A DNA stretch of 9,490 bases from Pseudomonadota bacterium. Lineage in GTDB: Bacteria > Pseudomonadota > Alphaproteobacteria > Rhizobiales > Rhizobiaceae. The stretch is taken from assembly GCA_023433855.1 (NCBI GenBank), contig JAEYTV010000173.1, positions 1 to 9,490 of the forward strand. Direction: 5' to 3'. A model generated the notes under the pieces. The model was not told the origin of the DNA. It was given only the letters and a program-made list of their open reading frames with translations, and made no database searches. Position numbers and translations under genes: made by a program. This document shows, piece after piece, positions 1-6,794 of the stretch; within the stretch, counting starts at the first letter, position 1; every line of letters starts with the position of its first letter.

Positions 1-1436
1 AGCAGCATGACCAGACGGTCGACGCCGATGCCGAGGCCGCCGGCGGGGGGCATGCCCTGGTCGATGGCGTCGAGGAATTCGTCGTCCAGTTGCTTGTCCT
101 TTTCGCCGCGGGCGTGGGCCTGTTCCAGCTGTTCCACCATGCGGCGGCGCTGTTCTTCCGGATCGTTGAGTTCGGAGAAGGCGTTGCCCAGTTCCCAGGT
201 GTTGCAGTAGGTCTCGAAACGCTCCACAAGGCGCGGCTCACCCGGCACCTCCTTAGCGAAGGGCGAGATGTCCTTCGGGAAGTGCGTGACGTGGCTCGGC
301 TGGATCAGCGTCGGCTCCACCTTTTCCTCGAAGATGAACGCAAGGCATTCGCCCCAGGTCCAATCCTTCTCCACCTCGAACCCGGCAGCCTGGGCGGCGG
401 CGCGCGCCTCCTGGTCAGACCTGATCGCCAGGAAATCGATGCCGGTTGCTTCCTTGACGGCCTCGGGCATGGGAACGCGCTTGAACGGGCCCTTGAAGGA
501 CATTTCCTTGTCGCCGAACTTGAACTCGGTCGAGCCATGGATGGTCATGGCGAGGCGCGCGAACAGCCGCTCCACGAGGTCCATGATGTCCTCATAGTCG
601 GCATAGGCCCAGTAGCACTCCATCATGGTGAATTCGGGATTGTGCCGGGTGGACACGCCTTCGTTGCGGAAGTTGCGGTTGATCTCGAACACCTTGTCCG
701 TCAGTCCCGAGACCAGCGTCCGCTTCAGGAACAGCTCCGGCGCGATGCGCAGGTACATGTCGAGCTTAAGCGTGTTGTGATGCGTCTTAAAGGGCTCGGC
801 AGTCGCGCCGCCATAGACCGAATGGAGCATCGGTGTCTCGACTTCCATAAAGCCTTCATCTTCCATGAAGCGCCGGATGCCGGAAACAATGCGGCTCCTC
901 TGCTGGAAGCGGAGCTTGGATTCTTCGTTGGTCATGATGTCGAGGTGGCGCTTGCGGTATCGCAGCTCGACGTCCGACAGACCATGCCACTTTTCCGGCA
1001 TCGGCAGCAGCGACTTCGTGAGCATGGTGATCGACTGCGCGTTGATCGTCAACTCGCCGCGCTTGGTGCGGCGCACGATACCCGTGACCCCGATGATGTC
1101 TCCGATGTCGATCATCGGCAGCAGGGCACGAGCCTCTTCCGGCGTGGTGTCCTTGTGCGAAAAGATCTGCACCTTGCCGGAGGCGTCACGAATATCCATG
1201 AACATGCCGGAGTTGCGGGAGGAGTAAACGCGTCCGGCAACCGTCACCACGTCCTGTGTTTCGACGTCCGCCTCGAGATGCTTGTACTTTTCCGCCAGCT
1301 CCGCATTGGTCATCGTGCGGTGGAAATGGGCCGGATAAACATCGCCGATCTTGTCGCGAAGGATGGTGAGCTTCTGAGCACGCACTTCCGTTGCGTCGGA
1401 GGAAAGGGCGGTTTCGGTCTTCGTCGTGTCGGTCAT
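1..1436 (-). CDS. lysS: Lysyl-tRNA synthetase, class II (3' end cut by window edge)
   Basis: Charges tRNA-Lys with lysine in the cytoplasm, using ATP. Reading the minus strand from the ATG at 1436 gives 478 full codons plus a partial Leu codon, with no stop before base 1. The N-terminal OB-fold anticodon-binding domain lies at about residues 60-140. The class II catalytic core follows: motif 1 near 190-212 ([14 protein letters not shown]), motif 2 near 255-272 (FRNEG then HNPEFTMME) and motif 3 near 466-479 ([14 protein letters not shown]). [14 protein letters not shown] (226-239) is typical of bacterial LysS. Motif 3 lies near the usual C-terminus (LysS is about 500 residues), so only some 20 residues are missing. 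The start is supported by AGGAAG about 10 bases upstream. The gene follows gltX on the same strand after 126 bp with no clear terminator, so co-transcription is likely. Many alphaproteobacteria use the unrelated class I enzyme (LysK); this one is clearly class II. Confidence 0.97.
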   Translation of the reverse strand, partial: MTDTTKTETALSSDATEVRAQKLTILRDKIGDVYPAHFHRTMTNAELAEKYKHLEADVETQDVVTVAGRVYSSRNSGMFMDIRDASGKVQIFSHKDTTPEEARALLPMIDIGDIIGVTGIVRRTKRGELTINAQSITMLTKSLLPMPEKWHGLSDVELRYRKRHLDIMTNEESKLRFQQRSRIVSGIRRFMEDEGFMEVETPMLHSVYGGATAEPFKTHHNTLKLDMYLRIAPELFLKRTLVSGLTDKVFEINRNFRNEGVSTRHNPEFTMMECYWAYADYEDIMDLVERLFARLAMTIHGSTEFKFGDKEMSFKGPFKRVPMPEAVKEATGIDFLAIRSDQEARAAAQAAGFEVEKDWTWGECLAFIFEEKVEPTLIQPSHVTHFPKDISPFAKEVPGEPRLVERFETYCNTWELGNAFSELNDPEEQRRRMVEQLEQAHARGEKDKQLDDEFLDAIDQGMPPAGGLGIGVDRLVML

Positions 1437-1528
1437 CGTGTTCTGCTTCCTGTCGATCCATCTCTCGTCTTCCCGATGACAAGCACAGGGATGACGAGGA
1501 GAGGCTTACGTTCTATCGCTTCCGGTCA

Positions 1529-1548
1529 GCCTGCCTCTCGATGCAGGC
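1529..1548 (-). repeat. Small hairpin between gltX and lysS
   Basis: A perfect 6-bp inverted repeat (GCCTGC / GCAGGC) with an 8-base loop starts 14 bases after the gltX stop. No T-run follows on the minus strand, so it does not look like an intrinsic terminator. It could be a processing or stability hairpin, or chance in GC-rich DNA. The rest of the 126-bp gltX-lysS spacer holds only a weaker CTCGTC/GACGAG pairing and the lysS ribosome binding site. Confidence 0.3.
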
Positions 1549-1562
1549 GCCGATCGACATGC

Positions 1563-3020
1563 TTATGCCGCGCTCCCCACCATCGAAGCCACCACGGTCG
1601 CTGCGATCTTCAGGCGCTGGCGCACGACCGAGCGACCAAGCAGCGCCATCGAGTCGAACAGCGGCAGCGACCGCGACGACCCGGACATGGCGATGAACAG
1701 CGGTGGTGTCACGACACGGAGCTTCTTGCCTAATTTGTCTGCTACCGCGCGCAGTTCCTGATCGATGGACTCCACCGTCCAGTCCGGCATTTTCTCGAAA
1801 TCGGCCTGAACTGTGTTGATGATCTCGAGCGTCTCGCCCGGGCTGGTCTTGAGACCGGCGAAGGAAGCGGGTGTGAGCCCCACGTCGGCCGCGAGCAGGA
1901 AGCCGGCAAGAGCGGGCAGTTCGCCAAGCTTGGAGACGCGGCTCTGCGACAGTTTCAGTCCCTCGGTCAGCCGGCTATTCTCAGACGCCCATCCAAGCGT
2001 ACGGGCGATGAACTCTTCGGGCGAGAGCTTCTCGCGTAGCCAGCGGCCGTTCAGCCAGTCGAGCTTCTGAATGTCGAAGATGGCGCCTGCCTTGGAAAGC
2101 GCTTCGGGATCGAACTTGTCCGACAGCTCGTCCATGGAGAGAAGTTCCTCTCCCTCGGAAATCTGGACGAAAAAGAGACCGAGGAAATTCATCAGTGCTT
2201 CCGGCAGGTAGCCGAGCGCCGAGTAGTAGGAGATCGACGTCGGATTCTTGCGCTTCGAAAGCTTCGACTTGTCCGCATTGCGCATCAGCGACAGATGCAT
2301 GAACACCGGCTCTTCCCAGCCGAAATAGCGATACAGCAGGATATGCTTTGGCACGGACGCCAGCCATTCCTCGCCGCGCGCCACATGCGTGATCTTCATC
2401 AGGTGATCGTCGATCACGTTGGCCATGTGATAGGTCGGCATGCCGTCGCCCTTGATGAGCACCTGCATGTCGACCGAGTCCCATGGAATGGAGACGTCGC
2501 CGTAGACGCCGTCATGGAAGTCGCATGAGCCTTCGGTCGGGATCTTCATGCGAATGACCGACGTCTCGCCGGCTGCCATCTTGGCAGTGACTTCCTCGGC
2601 CGTCAGGTTGAGGCAGAGCCCATCATATTTCGGCGGCTTGCCGGCTGCGCGCTGCGCCTCGCGCATTTCTTCCAGGCGCTGAGGCGTGCAGAAGCAACGG
2701 AAGGCGTGTCCCTTGTCGAGCAGTTCCTGCCCGTAGGGCTGGTACATGTCCTTGCGGTCTGACTGGCGATAGGGGCCGTAGGGGCCGCCGACGTCAGGCC
2801 CCTCCGACCACTTGAGCCCCGTCCACTTCAGCGCATCCAGCACTTTCTGCTCGAATTCGAGCGTAGAGCGGGTGGCGTCGGTATCCTCGATGCGCAGGAT
2901 AAACTCCCCGCCATGTTTCCTGGCGAACAGATAGTTGAACAGCGCAATATAGGCGGTGCCGACATGCGGCTCGCCGGTCGGCGAGGGGGCGATGCGGACA
3001 CGAGGGGTCGGGTTGATCAT
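1563..3020 (-). CDS. gltX: Glutamyl-tRNA synthetase, class I
   Basis: Attaches glutamate to tRNA-Glu in the cytoplasm. In bacteria without GlnRS (usual in alphaproteobacteria) GluRS also makes Glu-tRNA-Gln for GatCAB amidation. The protein is 485 residues, the normal family length. The class I Rossmann core has the HIGH-type signature at about 11-22 (APSPTGEPHVGT), and RIEDTDATRS follows near 43-52. RGEEWL is at 215-220 and the KMSKS-type loop is KLSKRK at 253-258. A helical anticodon-binding region forms the C-terminal third. The zinc-site pattern known from E. coli GluRS is kept: C109-x-C111, Y132 and C136 match Cys98, Cys100, Tyr121 and Cys125. The residue matching His127, proposed earlier as a ligand, is Asn138. 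The ATG at 3020 is chosen because the family N-terminus starts just before RVRIAPSPTG; the Shine-Dalgarno is weak. lysS follows 126 bp downstream. Alphaproteobacteria often carry two gltX copies, and which one this is cannot be told from the window. Confidence 0.97.
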   Translation of the reverse strand: MINPTPRVRIAPSPTGEPHVGTAYIALFNYLFARKHGGEFILRIEDTDATRSTLEFEQKVLDALKWTGLKWSEGPDVGGPYGPYRQSDRKDMYQPYGQELLDKGHAFRCFCTPQRLEEMREAQRAAGKPPKYDGLCLNLTAEEVTAKMAAGETSVIRMKIPTEGSCDFHDGVYGDVSIPWDSVDMQVLIKGDGMPTYHMANVIDDHLMKITHVARGEEWLASVPKHILLYRYFGWEEPVFMHLSLMRNADKSKLSKRKNPTSISYYSALGYLPEALMNFLGLFFVQISEGEELLSMDELSDKFDPEALSKAGAIFDIQKLDWLNGRWLREKLSPEEFIARTLGWASENSRLTEGLKLSQSRVSKLGELPALAGFLLAADVGLTPASFAGLKTSPGETLEIINTVQADFEKMPDWTVESIDQELRAVADKLGKKLRVVTPPLFIAMSGSSRSLPLFDSMALLGRSVVRQRLKIAATVVASMVGSAA

Positions 3021-3065
3021 GAACGATGCTCGATCTTGGGCTACGGCTCAAGGCGTACACCAGCA

Positions 3066-3097
3066 CGCCAAGCCTGTTCTCGGAACAGGTGTTGGCG
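3066..3097 (-). repeat. Strong inverted repeat at predicted 5' end of gltX mRNA
   Basis: Arms CGCCAA (3066-3071) and TTGGCG (3092-3097) enclose a perfect 7-bp stem, CCTGTTC (3073-3079) and GAACAGG (3083-3089), with a 3-base loop. This gives 13 paired bases interrupted only by a 1x2 internal loop. A second pairing, AAGCCTG (3070-3076) with CAGGCTT (3098-3104), is also perfect but shares bases with the first, so the two folds exclude each other. No T-run follows on either strand, so an intrinsic terminator is unlikely. It could be an mRNA 5' stabilising hairpin, a leader regulator, a protein site or a dispersed palindromic repeat. The inverted repeat is directly visible; its function is unknown. 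Confidence 0.6.
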
Positions 3098-3101
3098 CAG
3101 G

Positions 3102-3130
3102 CTTAGGCCATATTCAGCCGCGAGCGTCAA
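3102..3130 (-). promoter_or_regulatory. Putative gltX(-lysS) promoter
   Basis: On the minus strand CTTGACG (the TTGACG hexamer is at 3130-3125) gives a full match to the rhizobial -35 CTTGAC. Seventeen bases later is CCTAAG (3107-3102), a poor -10 (3 of 6 against TATAAT). The predicted transcription start near 3095 would leave a leader of about 75 bases. It lies just after the permease stop, so gltX may have its own promoter as well as read-through. Confidence 0.4.
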
Positions 3131-3141
3131 GGTTTTTGGCC

Positions 3142-4914
3142 TCAGTTGACAGGCCAGACGTAGAGAAGCGCCGGCACGCTGACGAGGATAATCAGAAACG
3201 ACAGCGGCAGCCCGAGACGTGGATAGTCCGAGAACTTGTAGCCGCCTGGTCCGAATACCAGCGTGTTGCATTGATGGCCGACGGGGGTCAGGAAATCGCA
3301 ACCGGCGCCGATTGCCACGGCCATCAGGAAGGCTTCGGGCTTGAAACCAAGATTGGTCGCAAAGCTCGCCGCGATCGGTCCCATGACCAGCACCGTCGCG
3401 GCATTGTTCAAGAATGGGGTGACTGCCATGGCCGTGACGAGGATCAGGCCAAGGGCGCCCCAGGCCGGCAGCGCGTGTGCAGCCTCTCCCAGCCGGGCGG
3501 CGATGAGCTCGCTCCCGCCGGTCGTGCGCAGGGAATCTGATACCGGAATGAGTGCCGCCAGCATAACGAGGATCGGTCCGTCGACCGCCTTGTATATGTC
3601 CGCGAGCGGTATGGCCGTGAAGACTACCATTCCGAGTGCTGCCGCAAAGAACGCCACATGCACGGGAGCAACGCCGAGCGCGGTTGCCGCCATTGCAAGC
3701 GCTAGAATGACCAGCGGCACGAAAGCCCGGCGTCGGGTACCAAGCAAGACCTCCCGCTGAGCCAGCGGCAACAGCGCGAAATTCTGAAGTACGCCCGGCA
3801 GGTTCTTACGGCTTCCCTGCAGCACCAGCACGTCCCCTGCCATAAGGGTCAGTTCACCCAGGCGAGCCTTGAGGCGCTCGCCTCGTCGACTGATAGCAAG
3901 CAGGTTTACGCCGCGCGTGTAGGAGAGTGCCAGTTCCTTGGCGGACAGGCCGCGCAGGGGGGATTCCTGACTGATAATCGCTTCCACGGAGATTACGTCC
4001 GGCTGGGCCTGCCCACGCTCCTTCAGCGGCTTGCCGGACAGTTGCAGTTTTCCGCCGGAGACTACGCGATCCAGAGCCGCGGACGGGCCTTCCAGCAGCA
4101 CGATATCACCGTCCCTCAGGGTCAGGTCGGGGAAGGGCGACATGCGTGCGGTGCCCCGCAGGACGGCCGTTGCGATGACTTCGCCGTCCCCGAGCTTCAG
4201 AAGATCGCCGATCGGCTTTCCGAGAAGCGGCGACTGAGCGGTAATGGAGACCTCCGAAGTATAATTCTTGATCTCGACGGCTTCCTCGATCGAACTGTTC
4301 TGTTTCGTCCTGCTGGGGACCAGCCAGTGGAAGAAGAGCAGAAAGGTGACGCCGACAACCGCCAGGAGGGCTCCAATCGGGGTGAAGTCGAACATCGTGA
4401 AGGATGTGCCCGTCAACTCCTCCCTGAGCCGCGAGACGACGATGTTCGGCGACGTACCGATCTGCGTCATCAGGCCCCCGAGCAGTGCTGAAAAGGCCAT
4501 CGGCATCAGGTATTTCGAAGGAGAAGCGCCGGACCTGCGGGCAAACTGGAAAGCAACCGGCATCATGATGGCAAGTGCGCCGATGTTCTTGATGAAGGCC
4601 GAAAGCAAGGCCACGACGACCATCAGCAATGCAAGTTGCGTATGCAGGCTGTTCAGGTTCGGGAAGAACTTCTTGATTGCTGTGTCGACGATGCCGGAGC
4701 GGGCCACACCAGCGCTCACCACCAGTGCGCTGCCCACGATGATGACGATATCATCGCTGAATCCAGAAAATGCCTGGTCGGTGGGAACCACGCCCAAGGT
4801 AACCGCAAGAACGAGGGCACAACAGGCAACAACATCGTAGCGAAACCGATCCCAGATGAAAACCGCCATCATTACGGCGATGACGGCGAAGGCTAGGATC
4901 TGTTGAGTGGTCAT
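3142..4914 (-). CDS. SLC13/DASS-type permease with two RCK_C (TrkA-C-like) domains
   Basis: A 590-residue inner-membrane transporter. Hydrophobic helices fill residues 1-75, 90-125, 140-160 and 178-198, and resume at about 397-587. Between them is a soluble insert (about 205-395) with two copies of a TrkA-C-like fold. Copy 1 is near 218-290 (SPLLGKPIGDL, then LRDGDIVLLEG); copy 2 is near 308-380 (SPLRGLSAKEL, then LMAGDVLVLQG). The paired membrane halves carry matching SLC13 elements: IKNIGALAIMMPV (108-120) and GTSPN (153-157) in the first, FLNNAATVLVMGP (501-513) and TPVGHQCNTLVFGPGGY (543-559) in the second. Members of this architecture are annotated as sodium:sulfate, dicarboxylate or other anion symporters; the substrate here cannot be read from sequence. 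GGAG lies 4 bases before the ATG at 4914. It sits between a TerC gene and gltX on the same strand, with gaps of 195 and 121 bp, so tight operon coupling is not shown. Confidence 0.92.
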   Translation of the reverse strand: MTTQQILAFAVIAVMMAVFIWDRFRYDVVACCALVLAVTLGVVPTDQAFSGFSDDIVIIVGSALVVSAGVARSGIVDTAIKKFFPNLNSLHTQLALLMVVVALLSAFIKNIGALAIMMPVAFQFARRSGASPSKYLMPMAFSALLGGLMTQIGTSPNIVVSRLREELTGTSFTMFDFTPIGALLAVVGVTFLLFFHWLVPSRTKQNSSIEEAVEIKNYTSEVSITAQSPLLGKPIGDLLKLGDGEVIATAVLRGTARMSPFPDLTLRDGDIVLLEGPSAALDRVVSGGKLQLSGKPLKERGQAQPDVISVEAIISQESPLRGLSAKELALSYTRGVNLLAISRRGERLKARLGELTLMAGDVLVLQGSRKNLPGVLQNFALLPLAQREVLLGTRRRAFVPLVILALAMAATALGVAPVHVAFFAAALGMVVFTAIPLADIYKAVDGPILVMLAALIPVSDSLRTTGGSELIAARLGEAAHALPAWGALGLILVTAMAVTPFLNNAATVLVMGPIAASFATNLGFKPEAFLMAVAIGAGCDFLTPVGHQCNTLVFGPGGYKFSDYPRLGLPLSFLIILVSVPALLYVWPVN

Positions 4915-4981
4915 GCGGCTCCGCGGGCTTGCAATCGAAAGGCGGGTTGGTCCTCACGGACAAGGGGATGCGTCGTGGCCT

Positions 4982-5011
4982 ATCAATCCCGCCAGCGCCT
5001 GAAAGTTTCAA
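4982..5011 (-). promoter_or_regulatory. Weak candidate promoter for the SLC13-type permease
   Basis: TTGAAA (5011-5006), an 18-base spacer and ATTGAT (4987-4982) on the minus strand form a weak sigma70-like pair. It would start transcription about 60 bases before the permease ATG. It is the best pair I see in the 195-bp gap, but the -10 matches only 3 of 6 positions. Confidence 0.22.
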
Positions 5012-5073
5012 CACAAAACGTTCGGATGGTGGAAGAGGTGCCAACAGCAGGCCGCCGGCCGCTTGCAATGGTA

Positions 5074-5098
5074 GGCCATCCGGATCGTCGGGGTGGCC
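5074..5098 (-). repeat. Hairpin just after the terC-family stop codon
   Basis: GGCCATCC (5074-5081) and GGGTGGCC (5091-5098) pair around a 9-base loop; seven of eight positions pair in the minus-strand transcript, with one A-C mismatch. It begins 11 bases past the stop of the TerC-family gene. No T-run follows, so if it marks the 3' end of that mRNA it is not a classical intrinsic terminator. The rest of the 4915-5109 gap shows no further gene. Confidence 0.35.
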
Positions 5099-5109
5099 GG
5101 CGCAGTCCG

Positions 5110-5865
5110 TCAATGCACCGTCGGGCTGTTCTTTTTTCGCCGTCGTGCGTTCCTTGCGAACATGTTCAGCACCTCCACCAGGGCGGAGAAAGCCATGGCG
5201 GCATAAATATATCCCTTGGGGACGTGGAAGCCCATGCCTTCGGCAATCAGCGTCGTGCCGATCATCAGGAGGAAGGCAAGCGCCAGCATGACAATCGTCG
5301 GATTTCTCTCGATGAAGTTCGCAAGTGGCGTGGCGGCCACCAGCATGACGGTTACCGCAACAATGACCGCGACGATCATGATCGGCAGGTGAGGTGTCAT
5401 GCCGACCGCGGTGATGATGCTGTCGACCGAAAAGACCAGATCAAGAATCAAGATCTGGCCGATCGCAGACGCGAAACCGGTTGTCGCCGAACTCGTGATG
5501 AGATCCTCGGCGTGATCCTCCGGATCGACATTGTGATGGATTTCCTTCGTCGCCTTCCAAACCAGAAAGAGACCGCCAGCGATCAGGATCAGGTCCTTCC
5601 AGGAGAAGCCGTGGCCGAAGGCTTCAAAGATCGGGGTGGTAAGCTGGATGATCCATGCCACAGTCCCCAGCAGCGCAAGACGCATGACGAGCGCGAGGCT
5701 GATCCCGATCTTGCGGGCTCGTTCGCGGTGTTCTGGCGGCAGCTTGTTGGTGAGGATGGATATGAATATCAGGTTGTCGATGCCGAGGACCACTTCCATG
5801 GTGATCAGCGTGATCAGCGCTACCCATGCGGCTGGATCCGAAGCAAGAGCAGCGATTTCCTGCAT
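5110..5865 (-). CDS. TerC-family integral membrane protein (probable metal-ion, Mn-type, exporter family)
   Basis: A 251-residue inner-membrane protein with about seven hydrophobic helices and a basic C-terminal tail ([10 protein letters not shown]). The two TerC signature helices are present: [15 protein letters not shown] near 23-37 with E24 and D30, and [15 protein letters not shown] near 142-156 with D142 and D148. These acidic membrane residues are the proposed metal-binding positions of the family. [19 protein letters not shown] (209-227) is another typical TerC segment. E. coli Alx and Bacillus TerC-type proteins are linked to Mn2+ export; older names refer to tellurium resistance. The substrate here is not shown by sequence, and no other ter genes are near. 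The start is set at 5865 because the Shine-Dalgarno AAGGG lies 6 bases before it. The ATG at 5871 abuts that site directly and would add only Met-Gly. emrR ends 94 bp upstream on the same strand. Confidence 0.92.
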   Translation of the reverse strand: MQEIAALASDPAAWVALITLITMEVVLGIDNLIFISILTNKLPPEHRERARKIGISLALVMRLALLGTVAWIIQLTTPIFEAFGHGFSWKDLILIAGGLFLVWKATKEIHHNVDPEDHAEDLITSSATTGFASAIGQILILDLVFSVDSIITAVGMTPHLPIMIVAVIVAVTVMLVAATPLANFIERNPTIVMLALAFLLMIGTTLIAEGMGFHVPKGYIYAAMAFSALVEVLNMFARNARRRKKNSPTVH

Positions 5866-5871
5866 CCCCAT

Positions 5872-5876
5872 CCCTT
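5872..5876 (-). promoter_or_regulatory. Shine-Dalgarno deciding the TerC-family start
   Basis: The minus strand reads AAGGG-ATG-GGG-ATG. Spacing is 0 bases to the first ATG (5871) and 6 to the second (5865), so the second is the better initiation codon. Confidence 0.55.
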
Positions 5877-5904
5877 TTCTATCTTAAGGCGTAATTGCCC
5901 GACG

Positions 5905-5933
5905 CATTTAAGGGGCGGGAATGCAAAGACAAG
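5905..5933 (-). promoter_or_regulatory. Candidate promoter for the TerC-family gene
   Basis: CTTGTC (5933-5928; 5 of 6 to rhizobial CTTGAC), a 17-base spacer and TAAATG (5910-5905; 3 of 6 to TATAAT). Predicted start near 5898 leaves a leader of only about 30 bases. That is too short for a yybP-ykoY Mn riboswitch, which often precedes this family in other bacteria. Confidence 0.35.
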
Positions 5934-5959
5934 AGGAGGTTGTACAGCAGCGGCTGGAA

Positions 5960-6664
5960 TCATGCATCTTCGGGCGTCTTTGCCACGGTCGCCGGGGCGT
6001 CGTGGTTGCCGTACGCGCCCATGAACACCCTGACGGCGCCTCTGACGACACGCTCGAGTTCCTCGCGCGGCGGAACGTCCTTGAGGTCGCCGAACAGCCG
6101 ATATTTGAAAAACGTGCCGCTGACCATGTCGATGAACTGACGGGCGGCCAGGTCGCTATCCTCGACCCTGAGGTTGCCAAGAGCGACATGACGCTCGACG
6201 AAGTCTTCCACGACCGTGCGGACATTCACCGAAGGTGAATTGAAGAAGTGGCGACAGAGATTGGGCATCCGATCGACCACTCCGATGGCGGTCCGCATGG
6301 CGCTAATGACGGAGGACGACGTGATATGGGCCGCAAAGCCCATCCCGAACTGGTAAAGACCGCCCTGGACATCCTCGCTGCCCTCAAGGATATCCCTCAT
6401 CTGCGCGGTAATGCGTTCGCGCTCCCGCGCCATCATCGCAGCGAACAGATGCTCCTTGTTTTCGAAGTAGACGTAGATCGTTCCCTTCGAAACGCCAGCC
6501 TCGCGCGTGATGTCATTCATGCTGGCAGCATCGAAACCAACCCGCATGAATACAGCCTTGGCGCCGTCGATGATCTGTTCCCGCTTCGCCGGATCCTCGC
6601 CTGCCGCAAAACGTCCGGGTGGAACCGGATCAATCGTTTGCAGTTTATTTGTCTGCCTGGCCAT
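5960..6664 (-). CDS. emrR: TetR/AcrR-family repressor, likely EmrR for the divergent emrAB pump
   Basis: A 234-residue TetR-type regulator. A polar N-terminal arm (1-26) is followed by the TetR_N DNA-binding domain at about 28-75. Its helix-turn-helix is near 48-67 (SMNDITREAGVSKGTIYVYF), ending in ENKEHLF. Residues 80-220 are the helical ligand-binding and dimerisation domain; FIDMVSGTFFKYRLFGDL (177-194) resembles the AefR-like TetR C-terminal type. The ATG at 6664 has GAGG 7 bases upstream. It is transcribed away from emrA across a 130-bp spacer holding two palindromic operators, one just downstream of its own predicted start and one just downstream of the emrA start. This supports repression of emrAB and autoregulation (inference). 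In S. meliloti a TetR-type EmrR controls emrAB, and in Rhizobium etli rmrR-rmrAB is comparable and flavonoid-responsive (recalled knowledge). The inducer here is unknown. Confidence 0.9.
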   Translation of the reverse strand: MARQTNKLQTIDPVPPGRFAAGEDPAKREQIIDGAKAVFMRVGFDAASMNDITREAGVSKGTIYVYFENKEHLFAAMMARERERITAQMRDILEGSEDVQGGLYQFGMGFAAHITSSSVISAMRTAIGVVDRMPNLCRHFFNSPSVNVRTVVEDFVERHVALGNLRVEDSDLAARQFIDMVSGTFFKYRLFGDLKDVPPREELERVVRGAVRVFMGAYGNHDAPATVAKTPEDA

Positions 6665-6685
6665 CTAAGCGCCTCTTCAACCTTT

Positions 6686-6703
6686 TCGAACCAAGCGGTT
6701 CGA
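6686..6703. promoter_or_regulatory. TetR-type operator O1 (emrR side)
   Basis: Perfect 7-bp inverted repeat TCGAACC-AAGC-GGTTCGA centred at 6694.5. It lies just downstream of the predicted emrR start (about 6706) and just upstream of the emrA -35. It shares GAACC-N4-GGTTCGATTG with O2. Likely bound by EmrR (inference). Confidence 0.75.
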
Positions 6704-6708
6704 TTGTT

Positions 6709-6737
6709 CTTGATATGTGTCTTCGAAAGGTCTATGT
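6709..6737 (+). promoter_or_regulatory. emrAB promoter
   Basis: CTTGAT (6709-6714), exactly 17 bases, then CTATGT (6732-6737). This matches 10 of 12 positions of the rhizobial consensus CTTGAC-N17-CTATAT. Predicted start is near 6744, immediately before operator O2. The -35 overlaps the -10 of the opposing emrR promoter. Confidence 0.72.
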
Positions 6738-6741
6738 CAAG
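6713..6741 (-). promoter_or_regulatory. emrR promoter
   Basis: CTTGAC (6741-6736), exactly 17 bases, then ACATAT (6718-6713). The -35 is a perfect match to the rhizobial consensus and the -10 matches 4 of 6. Predicted start is near 6706, immediately before operator O1. It faces and overlaps the emrAB promoter, so the two probably compete for polymerase. Confidence 0.7.
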
Positions 6742-6747
6742 CTCATA

Positions 6748-6761
6748 GAACCGAACGGTTC
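6748..6761. promoter_or_regulatory. TetR-type operator O2 (emrA side)
   Basis: Inverted repeat GAACC-GAAC-GGTTC centred at 6754.5 (also read as GAACCG-AA-CGGTTC), a second copy of O1 exactly 60 bp away. It covers about +4 to +18 of the predicted emrAB transcript, where a bound repressor would block initiation or escape. Likely bound by EmrR (inference). Confidence 0.75.
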
Positions 6762-6794
6762 GATTGCGTGCCCCCTTCCGGAACGGTGACCGAT

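Noticed and set aside
90..1733. 547-codon plus-strand open frame opposite lysS and the end of gltX
   Set aside because: It is antisense to a synthetase with all class II motifs, its product is low-complexity His/Arg/Leu-rich without recognisable domains, and it has no good ribosome binding site. It is a GC-rich codon-usage shadow.
3073..3089. GTTC/GAAC palindrome considered as a LexA (SOS) box
   Set aside because: The alphaproteobacterial LexA site is a direct repeat, GTTC-N7-GTTC. Here the half-sites are inverted and 3 bases apart, inside a longer stem.
3066..3140. Intrinsic terminator for the permease gene
   Set aside because: A strong hairpin is present, but no T-run follows on the minus strand. 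The T-run at 3133-3137 is on the wrong strand and side to act with it in a minus-strand transcript.
3021..3141. T-box or tRNA-like leader before gltX
   Set aside because: T-boxes are a Firmicutes/Actinobacteria device, the leader is only about 75 bases, and no T-box bulge sequence or specifier loop is evident.
4751..5113. 120-codon minus-strand frame spanning the permease start and the 195-bp gap
   Set aside because: Overlaps the permease coding start in another frame, starts inside the terC stop region, and has Arg/Pro/Cys-rich composition without domain features; not a credible gene.
5866..5959. yybP-ykoY Mn riboswitch before the TerC-family gene
   Set aside because: Only 94 bases are available, a candidate promoter takes up about a third of them, and I see no paired conserved loops of that riboswitch.
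4903..6024. 373-codon plus-strand open frame opposite the TerC gene
   Set aside because: Highly charged Arg/Asp/His-rich product antisense to a clear TerC-family protein; shadow frame.
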